From NCBI GenBank assembly GCA_947581855.1, contig CANPVZ010000006.1, forward strand, positions 1 through 64,000: DNA of 64,000 nt, read 5' to 3'. The DNA is from an uncultured Phocaeicola sp. (GTDB lineage Bacteria; Bacteroidota; Bacteroidia; Bacteroidales; Bacteroidaceae). The notes below the pieces were generated by a model. It made no database searches. It worked only from the letters and a program-made list of their open reading frames with translations, and was not told the DNA's origin. Position 1 is the stretch's first letter; the number at the start of each line of letters is the position of its first letter. Shown one piece after another: positions 39,836 through 50,644 of the stretch. Position numbers and translations under genes: made by a program.

Positions 39836-41890
39836 ATGAAACACAATTTATCTGCATTATGTCTTTTCGCTCTAGGAATGATGTGTCATATCTTTGCCTG
39901 GGGAGGTAATAATCCTCGAGTTTCGGTTTTGTTGGATAGAGGTTGGGGATATAAACCTCTTACTCAGAATAAGAAAAATGCGAATCTCACTCCTATAATC
40001 CTTCCGCATACGTGGAATGCCAATTATATAGAGGGAACAACACACTACAATCGAGAGATGATGGTTTATAAACGTAACTTGGAAGTAGGTCCGGAGATGA
40101 AAGATAAACGCCTTTTTCTGTATTTCGAAGGAGTGAATTCAGCTGCTGATGTTTTTGTTAACTATCAAACCGTAGGGCAACACTTGGGAGGATATACGGC
40201 TTTTTGTCTGGAAATTACAGACTTTGTCCACGAAGGAGACAATGATTTGGAGGTTTGGGTAAGCAATGCATACCGGACCGATATCTTGCCCATTAGTGGC
40301 GACTTTAATATTTATGGCGGCATTCATCGTCCTTGTCATTTAATTATTACGGAGAAGAATTGTATTTCTCCCATATTTTATGCTTCACCGGGAGTTTTTA
40401 TACGTCAGGATAAGGTTACGGACAAGCAAGCGGATATAACGGTTGAAAGTATTTTGTCTTTGAAAGACAGGAAAGACGGATTGAAACTGAAGACTACTAT
40501 CATGGATGCGGGCGGTAAGGTTGTGGCTGACGAGACTGTTGCCGTTTCAGGAGAAACCGTAAGGCAACCTTTCCGGCTCTCCAATCCTATACTATGGGAC
40601 GGAATCGAAAATCCCTATTTATATAGTGTTTCGGTAGAGTTATATGATGGAGAAAGATTGCTCGATAAGGTCATTCAACAAACAGGATTTCGATATTTTC
40701 ATGTTGATCCGGATAAAGGATTCTTTTTGAACGGGAAATATCAGAACCTTTATGGTTTCTGCCGTCACGAAGATGTAAAAGGTAAAGGAAGTGCTTTGCA
40801 ACAAGAGGACTATGATAAGGACATGAACATTATTAAAGAGGTGGGAGCTACTGCCATGCGTCTGGCACATTATCCTCATGCCGAACCTATGTACGATTTG
40901 TGCGATAAAAATGGTATTGTCCTGTGGACTGAGATCCCGATGTGCGGCCCGGGCGGATATGCTTACACCGGTTATCTCCATAATAAAGGATTTGAAGAAA
41001 ATGCCCGTCAGGCGTTGAAGGAACTTGTCTATCAGAAATTTAATCATCCTTCTATTTGTTTTTGGGGTATATTCAATGAACTGTTGATAAGCGATGGTAA
41101 GAGGTTTCAGGCATATGACAATCCGGTTCCTTTTGTGAAAGAAATCAATGCGTTGTATAAAGAATTGGATCCCTCGCGTCTGACTGCTTTTGCCACCTGT
41201 GTAGATCAGACTCATTATTTGGGGTGTTCCGATTTAGTTGCTTGGAATAAATATTTTAGTTGGACCAATTCCCGACAACTTGCCGCCGACTTTTTCGATA
41301 ATGCGAGAAGTACTTCCGGCAACCAGCCTGTGGGTGTATCCGAGTATGGTGCGGGAGCAAGTATTCATCACCATGCCTGTCCTCTTGATAAAGAAGCCAA
41401 ACTCCCGAAAGGCTATCATCCTGAAGAGTATCAGGCTGTTTGTCACGAAGGATATTGGAGTGCATTTGCCGATCGGCCTTATTTATGGGCTAAGTTCATC
41501 TGGCAATTTTCCGATATGCAATCTTCCATTCGTAAAGAGGGAGATACGGACGGTATCAATGATAAAGGAGCAGTTACGTATGACAGGAAAATAAAAAAGG
41601 ATGTTTTCTACTTTTACAAGGCAAACTGGAATCCGGAACCGATGCTATATCTTTGCAGCCGCAGGTTTACCGAGCGTACTAATGCCCAGACTTTTGTAAA
41701 GGCATACAGTAACCTGAAAGAGGCTACCCTCTATGTAAACGGTAAGAAAATCGGAAAACAGAAAAAAGATAACATAAACCGCATTATATGGGATCAAATT
41801 ACATTAGTTCCTGGAGAAAATGTAATTCGTATAGAAGGTAGGACAGGTAAGAAAGTATTTACCGATACGTGTATTTGGACTTTAAAATAA
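39836..41890 (+). CDS. Secreted glycoside hydrolase family 2 enzyme (beta-galactosidase-like)
   Basis: 684 residues. The ATG at 39836 begins a signal peptide (MKHNLSALCLFALGMMCHIF); an earlier in-frame TTG overlaps the -7 box and is unlikely. A GH2 sugar-binding N-terminal domain (LPHTWNANYIEGTTHYNREM, YFEGVNSAADVFVN), an Ig-like middle, then a TIM barrel with the acid/base in FWGIFNELL and nucleophile in GVSEYGAGASIHHH. It lacks the long C-terminal part of LacZ. The substrate could be a galactoside, glucuronide or mannoside. It has no SusCD pair in this window. Confidence 0.9.
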   Translation: MKHNLSALCLFALGMMCHIFAWGGNNPRVSVLLDRGWGYKPLTQNKKNANLTPIILPHTWNANYIEGTTHYNREMMVYKRNLEVGPEMKDKRLFLYFEGVNSAADVFVNYQTVGQHLGGYTAFCLEITDFVHEGDNDLEVWVSNAYRTDILPISGDFNIYGGIHRPCHLIITEKNCISPIFYASPGVFIRQDKVTDKQADITVESILSLKDRKDGLKLKTTIMDAGGKVVADETVAVSGETVRQPFRLSNPILWDGIENPYLYSVSVELYDGERLLDKVIQQTGFRYFHVDPDKGFFLNGKYQNLYGFCRHEDVKGKGSALQQEDYDKDMNIIKEVGATAMRLAHYPHAEPMYDLCDKNGIVLWTEIPMCGPGGYAYTGYLHNKGFEENARQALKELVYQKFNHPSICFWGIFNELLISDGKRFQAYDNPVPFVKEINALYKELDPSRLTAFATCVDQTHYLGCSDLVAWNKYFSWTNSRQLAADFFDNARSTSGNQPVGVSEYGAGASIHHHACPLDKEAKLPKGYHPEEYQAVCHEGYWSAFADRPYLWAKFIWQFSDMQSSIRKEGDTDGINDKGAVTYDRKIKKDVFYFYKANWNPEPMLYLCSRRFTERTNAQTFVKAYSNLKEATLYVNGKKIGKQKKDNINRIIWDQITLVPGENVIRIEGRTGKKVFTDTCIWTLK

Positions 41891-41940
41891 GTTAGTGCTA
41901 AATGTACAAATAGAAATTGTTTGTACTAAAAGAATACGAG

Positions 41941-41995
41941 TTTATCCGGTTACAGCTAATCTTTATAGGTGCTGTAATCGGATAAATTCGTTTAT
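41941..41995 (+). terminator. Terminator after the GH2 gene
   Basis: TTTATCCGGTTACAGC (41941-41956) pairs with GCTGTAATCGGATAAA (41971-41986) with one mismatch, followed by TTCGTTTATATT. The T-run is weak. Confidence 0.5.
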
Positions 41996-42600
41996 ATTAT
42001 TAGTGGAAGCAAATCATCTTAAGCTAGTCCCCTTAGATATTAGGATATATGTTTTTTATATCAATCTCTTTGTTTCGTTAATTATATATAGTAAGGAAGC
42101 TGGTCTTGCTAAAGGGAAAAAAAGGAACAGGTTATAAAGATAGGTTTTCATGAAAACTTCTTGTGTAGTTAGTTACATAGTTTTCTTCTTTAAAATAAAG
42201 AAGAATAATTATTTTTTCGGTTATAGTGGTATATCAATATAAAAAGAAGATATTTACAGATATTATGTCAGTTCATCCATTCTTTTTTGATTGAATAACT
42301 GTTATATTTGCAGCGTTGACCATTAAAAATTCCGTACTCTGCAAAGATGGTTTTATCCTGTCTTAGAGAATGGAAAGAGTTTTTATGAAAGTAAATAAAA
42401 AAAGATATTGATAAACTTAGGTTTTCGTATACTCAGTGATAAAAAGAGTTATTAATTGGCGGTCGGTTTAATAGGAAAAGCGGAATGTGATTTTTACATT
42501 CAGTTTTAATTCCTATATTTTTTGGCATAGGAACGACTCTATTTACAGCTTTAAAGAGAGGAAACCGAGGGAGATCTAAACTAATAAACTGCAAATATAA
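41996..42600. other. Leader and promoter region upstream of gmd
   Basis: About 600 bp without a supported gene. A perfect hairpin, TTCTTCTTTA-AAA-TAAAGAAGAA (42183-42205), and a -7-like TATATTTG (42303-42310) are visible. If that promoter is used, the gmd leader is about 285 nt, long enough for regulation. I see no known riboswitch consensus. Confidence 0.35.
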
Positions 42601-43683
42601 ATGAGAAAAGTTGCATTGATTTCAGGTATTACGGGCCAGGACGGTTCGTTCCTGGCAGAGTTTTTATTGGGTAAAGGGTATGAAGTTCACGGTATCCTGC
42701 GCCGTTCATCTTCATTTAATACTGCACGTATAGAACATTTGTATCTGGATGAATGGGTACGCGATATGAAAAAGTCGCGTTTGGTTAATCTGCACTATGG
42801 CGATATGACGGATTCCAGTTCGTTGATACGCATTATCAATGATATTCATCCTACCGAAATTTATAATCTGGCTGCGCAAAGCCATGTCAAGGTGTCGTTT
42901 GATGTACCGGAATATACAGCTGAAGCCGATGCTGTAGGTACATTGCGTTTGCTCGAAGCAGTACGTATTTGCGGATTGGAAAAGACTTGTCGTATTTATC
43001 AGGCTTCCACTTCCGAACTTTTCGGTAAAGTGCAGGAAGTGCCGCAGAAAGAGACTACTCCTTTCTATCCTCGTTCGCCGTATGGAGTGGCAAAACAATA
43101 TGGATTCTGGATTACGAAAAACTATCGCGAAAGTTACGGCATGTTTGCTGTAAACGGTATTCTTTTTAATCACGAAAGCGAAAGACGCGGCGAGACATTC
43201 GTTACCCGTAAAATTACCTTGGCAGCAGCCCGTATTAAACAGGGATTTCAGGATAAACTCTATTTGGGTAACCTCGATTCGTTGCGTGATTGGGGATATG
43301 CTAAGGACTATGTAGAGTGTATGTGGCTGATATTGCAGCATGATATTCCCGAAGATTTCGTGATCGCAACAGGCGAAATGCATACCGTACGCGAATTTTG
43401 TACGTTGGCGTTCCATAATTTAGGTATTGAATTGAAATGGGAAGGTGAAGGAGTGAATGAGAAAGGCATTGAAGCGGCTACCGGTCGTGTATTGGTAGAA
43501 GTCGACCCGAAATATTTCCGTCCGTGCGAGGTGGAACAGTTGCTTGGCGACCCGACTAAAGCTAAGACTTTATTAGGATGGAACCCAACCAAGACTTCTT
43601 TTGAAGAATTGGTGCGCATTATGGTAGAACATGATATGAAGTTTGTAAAGAAGCTGCATTTGAAAGCACAGATGGAGGGTTAA
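42601..43683 (+). CDS. gmd: GDP-mannose 4,6-dehydratase
   Basis: 360 residues. An SDR fold with NAD(P)-binding [15 protein letters not shown] at residues 9-23, the [19 protein letters not shown] segment, [17 protein letters not shown], and the catalytic Tyr/Lys in YGVAKQY. It converts GDP-D-mannose to GDP-4-keto-6-deoxymannose, the first step of GDP-L-fucose synthesis for surface glycans. It is followed 3 bp later by fcl, which makes a two-gene operon certain in practice. Confidence 0.96.
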   Translation: MRKVALISGITGQDGSFLAEFLLGKGYEVHGILRRSSSFNTARIEHLYLDEWVRDMKKSRLVNLHYGDMTDSSSLIRIINDIHPTEIYNLAAQSHVKVSFDVPEYTAEADAVGTLRLLEAVRICGLEKTCRIYQASTSELFGKVQEVPQKETTPFYPRSPYGVAKQYGFWITKNYRESYGMFAVNGILFNHESERRGETFVTRKITLAAARIKQGFQDKLYLGNLDSLRDWGYAKDYVECMWLILQHDIPEDFVIATGEMHTVREFCTLAFHNLGIELKWEGEGVNEKGIEAATGRVLVEVDPKYFRPCEVEQLLGDPTKAKTLLGWNPTKTSFEELVRIMVEHDMKFVKKLHLKAQMEG

Positions 43684-43686
43684 AAC

Positions 43687-44766
43687 ATGTTGGAGAAATC
43701 AGCAAAGATTTATGTAGCAGGACATCATGGGTTAGTGGGATCTGCCATTTGGAATAACCTGAAAGATAGAGGATATACCAATCTTGTAGGGCGTAGTCAT
43801 AAGGAACTCGATTTGTTGGATGGTGTGGCAGTCAGGGAGTTTTTTGATCAAGAACAGCCCGATGCGGTGGTGTTGGCTGCCGCCCATGTAGGTGGTATTA
43901 TGGCTAACCTGCAATATCGCGCCGACTTTATTTATCAGAATCTGCAGATACAACAGAATGTTATCGGTGAGAGCTATCGGCACGGGGTAAAGAAACTCTT
44001 GTTTTTAGGAAGCACTTGTATTTATCCGCGCGAAGCTCCACAGCCGATGAAAGAGGAGTGTCTGCTTACTTCTCCGTTGGAGTACACCAACGAGCCCTAT
44101 GCCATTGCCAAAATTGCGGGATTGAAAATGTGCGAAAGCTTTAATTTACAGTACGGTACCAACTACATTGCTGTGATGCCGACCAATCTTTATGGCCCGA
44201 ATGATAATTTCCATTTAGAGAACAGTCATGTATTGCCTGCTATGATTCGAAAGATTCATCTGGCAAAGTGTTTGAATGAGGGGAATTGGGATGCGGTGCG
44301 CAAAGATATCACTCTTCGTCCGGTAGAAGGAGTCGACGGGGATTGTACGGAAGCGGAGATTTCAGAAAAACTGGCGAAGTTCGGCATTACTCCTGAAGCA
44401 GTGACGTTATGGGGAACCGGTAAGCCGTTGCGCGAATTTTTGTGGAGCGAAGAGATGGCGGATGCAAGTGTGCATGTGTTACTTCATGTAGATTTTAAAG
44501 ATACATATAATCCGGACGATAAAGAAATCCGCAATTGTCATATTAATGTGGGAACCGGTAAGGAACTCACCATCAAGGAGTGTGCGGAGAAGATTGTACG
44601 GGAGATAGGTTTTAAAGGTGATCTTCGTTGGGACTCTTCCAAACCGGATGGCACTATGAAGAAATTGACCGATGTGACGAAGCTTCATCAACTCGGCTGG
44701 CATCATAAAGTGGAGATTGATGAAGGTATCCACAGGCTTTATGCTTGGTACTTGCAAGGTAATTAA
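43687..44766 (+). CDS. fcl: GDP-L-fucose synthase
   Basis: 359 residues. NADP-binding AGHHGLVGSAIWNNL, then VVLAAAHVGGIMANLQYRAD, the catalytic segment STCIYPREAPQPMKEE and Tyr/Lys in YAIAKIAGLKMCES. It epimerises and reduces the gmd product to GDP-L-fucose. The central part is about 40 residues longer than E. coli WcaG (VDGDCTEAEISEKLAKFGIT), a length common in Bacteroides copies. Followed after 121 bp by the mannose-6-phosphate isomerase gene. Confidence 0.96.
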   Translation: MLEKSAKIYVAGHHGLVGSAIWNNLKDRGYTNLVGRSHKELDLLDGVAVREFFDQEQPDAVVLAAAHVGGIMANLQYRADFIYQNLQIQQNVIGESYRHGVKKLLFLGSTCIYPREAPQPMKEECLLTSPLEYTNEPYAIAKIAGLKMCESFNLQYGTNYIAVMPTNLYGPNDNFHLENSHVLPAMIRKIHLAKCLNEGNWDAVRKDITLRPVEGVDGDCTEAEISEKLAKFGITPEAVTLWGTGKPLREFLWSEEMADASVHVLLHVDFKDTYNPDDKEIRNCHINVGTGKELTIKECAEKIVREIGFKGDLRWDSSKPDGTMKKLTDVTKLHQLGWHHKVEIDEGIHRLYAWYLQGN

Positions 44767-44887
44767 ATATCTTTGTAGCCCCTATCCTGCATACTCAAAA
44801 GGTTCTTGCAGGGAAAGGAAATGATCAATTTGCGTTAGGAGCATCGAGTGAAACTGGAATGAAAAACGTAACGAAAGGGAATAACGA

Positions 44888-45931
44888 ATGAATGACTCTA
44901 TAGTATTATATCCGCTATTGTTTGAGAATAATTTTCATACGGTGGTGTGGGGCGGAAATCGTCTAAAACCCATGAAACATCTGCCTGCCGACGAAGAACC
45001 TGTGGGTGAAAGTTGGGAAGTGAGCGCTGTGGAGAGCAGCAAGTCCATTGTATGTAATGGACCTTTGGCAGGACGAAACTTAGCGGAACTGACGAAAGAG
45101 TACGGGAATCTGTTATTGGGCGAAAATGTGTACAAGAAGTATGGCGACCAATTCCCCATTTTAGTGAAGTTTATTGATGCTGCCAAAGATCTTTCCATAC
45201 AGGTGCATCCGGATAACGCGCTTTCGCGTGCACGGCACAATACGTTCGGTAAGACTGAGATGTGGTATATTATTAAGGCAAAACCCGGAGCGAAACTTTA
45301 TTCCGGATTTAAATCTCCCATCTCTCAATATGAATATGAAAAACGCATTGAGGACCATTCCATTTGCGAAGTGTTACAGGCTCATGAAGTGAAGTCCGGA
45401 GATGTGTTTTTTATTCCGGCTGGACGGGTGCATGCCATTTGCGGTGGCATTCTGCTGGCCGAGATTCAGCAGAGCAGTGATGTAACGTACCGTATTTTCG
45501 ATTATAATCGTCCCGGATTAGACGGCAAGCCGCGTCAGTTGCATACGGAGCTGGCTAAAGACGCGCTGGATTATCGAGTGTATGATGATTATCGCACACA
45601 TTACGATCGCAAACTGAACAAACCGGTGCCCATTGTGGTAAATGAATTTTTTGTGGTAAAACTGTTGGAAGTCAACCGTGCTTTCCATCGCAAGCTTTAT
45701 AAGTACGATTCATTCATCGTATATGTATGTATGGAAGGCAACTGCACTATCCGCATTAACAGTACGCAGGGAGTGGCGAAAGACGCCGTGCCTCCGATAA
45801 CCAGCATTACACTGACCGAGGGATATAGCTGCCTGATTCCCGCTTGTGTGGCCGATTTGCATGTTACTCCGTATAATCCGAAAGGCCATACGAAATTGTT
45901 GGAAGTTTATATCGACAATCGTAATTTCTGA
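44888..45931 (+). CDS. manA: Mannose-6-phosphate isomerase, class I
   Basis: 347 residues. Cupin-fold type I PMI: zinc ligands in IQVHPD, GKTEMWYI and AGRVHAI, with ADLHVTPYNP near the end. It interconverts fructose-6-P and mannose-6-P and so feeds GDP-mannose and then gmd-fcl. The 121-bp gap before it has a weak A-rich Shine-Dalgarno-like region but no terminator, so it may be in one operon with gmd and fcl. Confidence 0.92.
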   Translation: MNDSIVLYPLLFENNFHTVVWGGNRLKPMKHLPADEEPVGESWEVSAVESSKSIVCNGPLAGRNLAELTKEYGNLLLGENVYKKYGDQFPILVKFIDAAKDLSIQVHPDNALSRARHNTFGKTEMWYIIKAKPGAKLYSGFKSPISQYEYEKRIEDHSICEVLQAHEVKSGDVFFIPAGRVHAICGGILLAEIQQSSDVTYRIFDYNRPGLDGKPRQLHTELAKDALDYRVYDDYRTHYDRKLNKPVPIVVNEFFVVKLLEVNRAFHRKLYKYDSFIVYVCMEGNCTIRINSTQGVAKDAVPPITSITLTEGYSCLIPACVADLHVTPYNPKGHTKLLEVYIDNRNF

Positions 45932-46220
45932 GCGTACATCGGTGGTAATGTATATTATAATCCGGTAAAAATCTGGGGAACGGCATCTATTTAAATCGTA
46001 TACAGGTTTCTCCAATTCCCAAGTGGTGGAATACCTCAACAATAATCTCCATTGCAGGTTGTTTCGAGACGTTCCCTTATTCTAATTTTCGGTTGATAGA
46101 GAACAGAGATATAAATTAAGTTTCGTTATATTGTGGTAAAGTAGTGTTCTTTCGAAAATAGTCGGTAGATGGCTATAACTATGTTTTACTTTTGTTTAAC
46201 CGTGGAGAAAACGTTTGGTT

Positions 46221-49200
46221 TTACCCCTCTAGCTGTAAAGCAGCAATTTCTCTTATTGCTTCGTCTTCTTGATTTTCTTTGTTTCTTTTACCTCTTTGTT
46301 TCTTTGCATACTCCTTAGGAGTGTCTTTGAAATATTTTTTAAACACTGTTCGGAAATATTTAGTATCGCAAAATCCACACATATCGGATACTTCGGCGGG
46401 TTTGAATCCCTGTATCAAAAGCCTGGCAGCATGTTGTAAACGAATGTTGTGAGTAAGTTCCCACGGCGAATAACCGGTAAGCGCTTTTATCTTGTTGAAG
46501 AAACTTGTACGGCTCATATTATGCATGGTACAAAGAACGTCAACATTAAAATCCGAATTGGCAAGATTGTTTTCTATGTTCTTTTTTACTGATGTTATAA
46601 ATTCCCAATCCTTATTGGTTGGACAAGTGTCTATTTTTGCCTCGTTATCTAATAACAGAGTTCCGTATTTCTTATAAAGCAGCGCTCTGTTAGCTAGTAA
46701 ACTGCTGATGCTTGCTTTAAGAATTCCAATACTGAATGGCTTGGCAATGTAATCATCCGCTCCTGTTTCTAATCCTTTAATCATATTGTTTTCATCTCCC
46801 AGGGCAGTTAACAAGATAACCGGAATGTGAGAAGTTTCGATGTTGTTTTTAATGGCTGCGCATAATTTATCACCTTCCATAACAGGCATCATGATATCCG
46901 AAACAATAAGTGCCGGATTGAATAGTTCAACCATATCCAATGCTTCCTTTCCATTGCTACAGGTAGCGGTTTCGTAACCTTCGGAAAGAGTCCGCTCTAA
47001 ATAATTCCTCAAATCGTCGTTATCTTCTACAATCAGAATTTTGCTTCGTTGCTTTTGCTCCTGTCCGGAAACTTCTTTCTTTGTGATCCCGGGCAAAAAG
47101 GAGCGTTTATTTATTTTCTTTTTAAGGGTTATTTCGCTTTCGAGTGCGGACGAGGCCGGAGAATACTTCTTAAAAGGTTTATAATTCTTCGGGAAAGAGA
47201 CTTTTATACAAGTGCCCTTGTGTTCGATACTGCTTATGGTAATTTTGCCTTTATGCAGACGTACCAACTTATGTACCAGCATTAAACCGATTCCGCTACC
47301 GCTTATTTTCTGATTGATGACGTTCCGTGCGCGGAAATAAGATTTGAACAGGTTCTTTTGATCGCACATCGGAATGCCTATACCTGTATCTTTTACCTCC
47401 ACGATCCAACTATCTTTGTTTTCGTAAGCCATAAGAGTTATGCTGCCTCCTTCAGGAGTATACTTTATGGCGTTGGAAATAAGATTGTTCAAAATGGAAT
47501 TCATTTTGTTCTTGTCGAACCATACATTCAGATGTGAAAACTGTGTTTCGACGGTAAATTTGATATTCCGGGAGCGCGCATACTCCAAGAATGAATTGTA
47601 TAGCTCTGTTATGTATGCCTTCAGTTCGTATTCGTTCACTTGAAACTGAGATGAGCGGGAGCTTGCTTTTTCAAGGCTCATCAGATTAGTTGTCAGATTT
47701 AGAAGAGTATCTACATTCTTTAATGCCAGATTTATGTTTGCTATTCCCTCAGGCTTCGTCTGCTCTTTTTCTATTATTTCTTCCAGTGGTGCTTTTACCA
47801 TGGTTAGAGGTGTGCGGATGTCGTGGGCGGTATTGATGAAAAAGTGGATCTTTTCTTCCGATCTTTTCTTTTCTCGTTTGAGGGAAATAATGCGCAACAA
47901 TATGACGCACACTAAAATGAAGAATATAACGTAACCCAGAATAGCCCACGTGCTTGCCCATACCGGAGGTTCAATGATAATTTGTATGCTTCGTTCCTTG
48001 AAAATCTTATATTTATCTTCGTTGGATACGGCACGGACATGCAATACATAGTTTCCGGGATGAAGATTTGTATAATGTATTTTTCCATCAGGCGAAGGTT
48101 GTGTCCACTTGTTGTAAAAGCCTTCTAGTTTCCATGTATAAAGGATATTGGAAGGATAATCGTAATTAACGGACGAGACTTTTAAGGAAAATGTATTTTG
48201 TTCATGTTTTAATCTCAATTTATTCGTTCGGTCGATATCTGTTTCCAAAGGGGAGTCTTTGTCACCGGGGTAGAATGTTTGATAAGAAATCATGAAATCA
48301 CTAAATATCATGGATGAGGTAGTGAATTTTGGAATTTGTATATCGTTGGGAAATGCGACGGCTCCATCGTTACTTCCCAGAATAAAATAATTGTTACTCA
48401 GCCGCGCTCCCGAACAAGCATTGAAGTTCGAACTCATTAGTCCGTGTTCTTTAGTCCAGTTATGAAACAAGTTCTTTTCAGGATAAAATTGGGTAATGCT
48501 GTTTGCCGTTCCTAAAATAAGGTATCCTTTGGAATGCGGAAGTATAGTATATATATTGTTGGAAGTCAAGGCACTATTATTTGTAGTGTAGCGAGTAAAC
48601 AACTTCTTGGAAAATTGATAAACTAGTAATCCGGCTCCGGCTGTTCCAATATACAGGGTATCGTTGGTTTGATGCAGGGTGTAAATATGTGTTGACTCTA
48701 CCGGCATTTCTATATATTGGTAATTTCCCGATTCTTTTTCAATAAGGTATAGCCCTTTGATGGTGCCTATCCATAAATGGGCAGAATCTTTTTCTATTAT
48801 CGAAGTAATAGCGCTCGGACCTGTATACTGTTGTATTGTGTTGTTCTTTAAATCAAAGCATTTCAGGTTATTATAACCTCCTGCCCATATTCGTCCCGAA
48901 GAATCTTTTTTAATGTCGCGGATATATTGGTCGGGACGGTCGGATTTTTCTCCTGCGAAGGCAGAAGATGAAAAATATTTGGCAGAGAGGTTCTTTTTGT
49001 TAATTTGGTAAATACCGGATGTGTAGCCTCCCGCCCAGATGATACCGGGCGACACCTCGCATAGTGTAATGAATATGTGGTTTTTGTTTTTTAAAGTTTG
49101 TTCAAAAGAACTGAGGAAAGAGTGCCATTTTCCGGTTTTTGAAATATACAAGCTTACTCCGTTGCTTGTGCCGAACCATAAATCGCCGTTGCTGTCTTCC

Positions 49201-50267
49201 ATAATACAATGTACTTGATTGTTAATCAAGGATTGTTTGTTGCCAATGGAATGTTTTATCCATTTGTAGTTGCTGCAACGATTATCCCGTATAGTGATCC
49301 CGTTCGGATAATTCGATAGCCAAATACGTTGTTCATTATCCACATACATTTCAGTGATATTGTTGCCGTTCATTTCATTGTAACTCTTATAATTGGCCAC
49401 AATGTATGGAGCTACTTTGCACGAGTCGGTGTTAAACTTGTACACACCTTTTCCATCTGTTGCGATAAGTACCTCCCGTTTATTCAATTGAGTAATGCGA
49501 GTGATATCCGCATCTTCTACGGATATATTAAAAGTCTTCTTACGGTTTTTTAAATTATAAATCACTATACCTTTCCTGAAAGTACCTATGAAAAGATTCT
49601 GAGTAGAAGGGTGAAAATATAGTTCACTTATAGATTGGCCAATACTGTCGATCTCAGGACAGGGCAAAATATTCAATACATTTTGTTTCTGTTCTGTAAA
49701 AAATATGCCATTTGCAGTACCTATAAAGAAATGAACAGAATCAATTTGCTCAATTGCTGTCACCTGTTTTTTCATAGACATATATAATCGGTTGGCACGT
49801 TTCGATCGAGTATCATATAGAGTAATGGAATCCTCGTCGCATAGCCAGATGCGGTCTTGCGAATCCATATATCCATAATTGATGCTATATGGAGATAATT
49901 CTTTTTTCCAATATTTTGGTAATCTATAGGCAACATTGAAACAGTCGTGCGTCGAATCATATTCAAATACTTTGCCCTTTCTTCCGATAATCCATATTTT
50001 CCCGTTGCTGTCGGTATAAAGCCAATCTAAATGGGTTTGTGGGTCCACCTGAGTAAGAGGGTCTGAAATTTGATAATGTTTTATCTCTTTTCCATTATAC
50101 CGATCTATACCCTGATGACTGAGAAACCACATATATCCTTGATGCCCTTTTTGGATGCGGTATATGTTTTGATTGCTTAAACCATTAGCCGTATTGATAT
50201 ACTTATAAGTCTGAGCCGAGCAGATAAGGGAGGAACAAACGAAAATAAAACCTATTAAGTTTCTCAT
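46221..50267 (-). CDS. Hybrid two-component system regulator (HTCS)
   Basis: 1348 residues. Signal peptide (MRNLIGFIFVCSSLICSAQT), a periplasmic double propeller made of Reg_prop repeats (YTDSNGKIWIIGRKGKV, SNGDLWFGTSNGVSLYI, RIWAGGYNNLKCFDL), then Y_Y_Y domain, one membrane helix near residue 800 (LGYVIFFILVCVILLRII), HisKA with His in NTAHDIRTPLTMV, HATPase (NNLISNAIKYTPEGG, GSGIGLMLVHKLV), receiver with Asp in ALIVSDIMMPV, and AraC-type HTH at the C-terminus. Such proteins sense glycan fragments and switch on polysaccharide-use genes. The target locus is not obvious here; the GH2 gene is the nearest candidate. Confidence 0.95.
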   Translation of the reverse strand: MRNLIGFIFVCSSLICSAQTYKYINTANGLSNQNIYRIQKGHQGYMWFLSHQGIDRYNGKEIKHYQISDPLTQVDPQTHLDWLYTDSNGKIWIIGRKGKVFEYDSTHDCFNVAYRLPKYWKKELSPYSINYGYMDSQDRIWLCDEDSITLYDTRSKRANRLYMSMKKQVTAIEQIDSVHFFIGTANGIFFTEQKQNVLNILPCPEIDSIGQSISELYFHPSTQNLFIGTFRKGIVIYNLKNRKKTFNISVEDADITRITQLNKREVLIATDGKGVYKFNTDSCKVAPYIVANYKSYNEMNGNNITEMYVDNEQRIWLSNYPNGITIRDNRCSNYKWIKHSIGNKQSLINNQVHCIMEDSNGDLWFGTSNGVSLYISKTGKWHSFLSSFEQTLKNKNHIFITLCEVSPGIIWAGGYTSGIYQINKKNLSAKYFSSSAFAGEKSDRPDQYIRDIKKDSSGRIWAGGYNNLKCFDLKNNTIQQYTGPSAITSIIEKDSAHLWIGTIKGLYLIEKESGNYQYIEMPVESTHIYTLHQTNDTLYIGTAGAGLLVYQFSKKLFTRYTTNNSALTSNNIYTILPHSKGYLILGTANSITQFYPEKNLFHNWTKEHGLMSSNFNACSGARLSNNYFILGSNDGAVAFPNDIQIPKFTTSSMIFSDFMISYQTFYPGDKDSPLETDIDRTNKLRLKHEQNTFSLKVSSVNYDYPSNILYTWKLEGFYNKWTQPSPDGKIHYTNLHPGNYVLHVRAVSNEDKYKIFKERSIQIIIEPPVWASTWAILGYVIFFILVCVILLRIISLKREKKRSEEKIHFFINTAHDIRTPLTMVKAPLEEIIEKEQTKPEGIANINLALKNVDTLLNLTTNLMSLEKASSRSSQFQVNEYELKAYITELYNSFLEYARSRNIKFTVETQFSHLNVWFDKNKMNSILNNLISNAIKYTPEGGSITLMAYENKDSWIVEVKDTGIGIPMCDQKNLFKSYFRARNVINQKISGSGIGLMLVHKLVRLHKGKITISSIEHKGTCIKVSFPKNYKPFKKYSPASSALESEITLKKKINKRSFLPGITKKEVSGQEQKQRSKILIVEDNDDLRNYLERTLSEGYETATCSNGKEALDMVELFNPALIVSDIMMPVMEGDKLCAAIKNNIETSHIPVILLTALGDENNMIKGLETGADDYIAKPFSIGILKASISSLLANRALLYKKYGTLLLDNEAKIDTCPTNKDWEFITSVKKNIENNLANSDFNVDVLCTMHNMSRTSFFNKIKALTGYSPWELTHNIRLQHAARLLIQGFKPAEVSDMCGFCDTKYFRTVFKKYFKDTPKEYAKKQRGKRNKENQEDEAIREIAALQLEG

Positions 50268-50550
50268 GTTGATGTGTTCTTAATGTCGATGAACTTTTCA
50301 TAAAAGTCACCAAAATGAGCGGCGAAGTTATGAAATATTTTTAATAAAATAATTAAATCTGTTTATGAAAGTAAATGATAGGCGCTAAAAAGCGAATAAA
50401 CGAATCCCGGAGTTTTACGTATGATTGTTCCCTGATTGATTTGGAAAAGCCTCCTTCCTCGCCAGTGTTATTTTTAGTTCTTTACATGTCGGTTTTTAAA
50501 CCTAACCGATGGTAATTTCATGTCAATTTTACGGGAAATAGGTGTGCTAT

Positions 50551-50620
50551 TTGAACTTTATTGAACGTTTGTGAACTTTATTGAACCTAAATGAACTCTG
50601 TTGAACCAAAACGAACTTTC
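50551..50620. repeat. Seven-unit array of TGAAC at exact 10-bp period
   Basis: Decamers starting at 50551, 50561, 50571, 50581, 50591, 50601 and 50611, each of the form nnGAACnnnn (TTGAACTTTA, TTGAACGTTT, GTGAACTTTA, TTGAACCTAA, ATGAACTCTG, TTGAACCAAA, ACGAACTTTC). The array ends 17 bp before a -7 box and 71 bp before the HU-like gene. A further GTTC-N6-GAAC dyad lies at 50650-50663 downstream of the promoter. The 10-bp spacing puts every motif on the same DNA face, suiting cooperative protein binding. The rest of the 50268-50550 gap shows no gene. Confidence 0.75.
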
Positions 50621-50636
50621 CCAATTTCGGGCAACG

Positions 50637-50644
50637 TACCTTTG
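50637..50644 (+). promoter_or_regulatory. -7 promoter box of the HU-HIG gene
   Basis: TACCTTTG matches TAnnTTTG exactly, 47 bp before the ATG at 50691. The -33 position falls inside the last TGAAC units and has no TTTG, so the phased array may replace the -33 contact through an activator or mark a repressor site. Confidence 0.55.
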
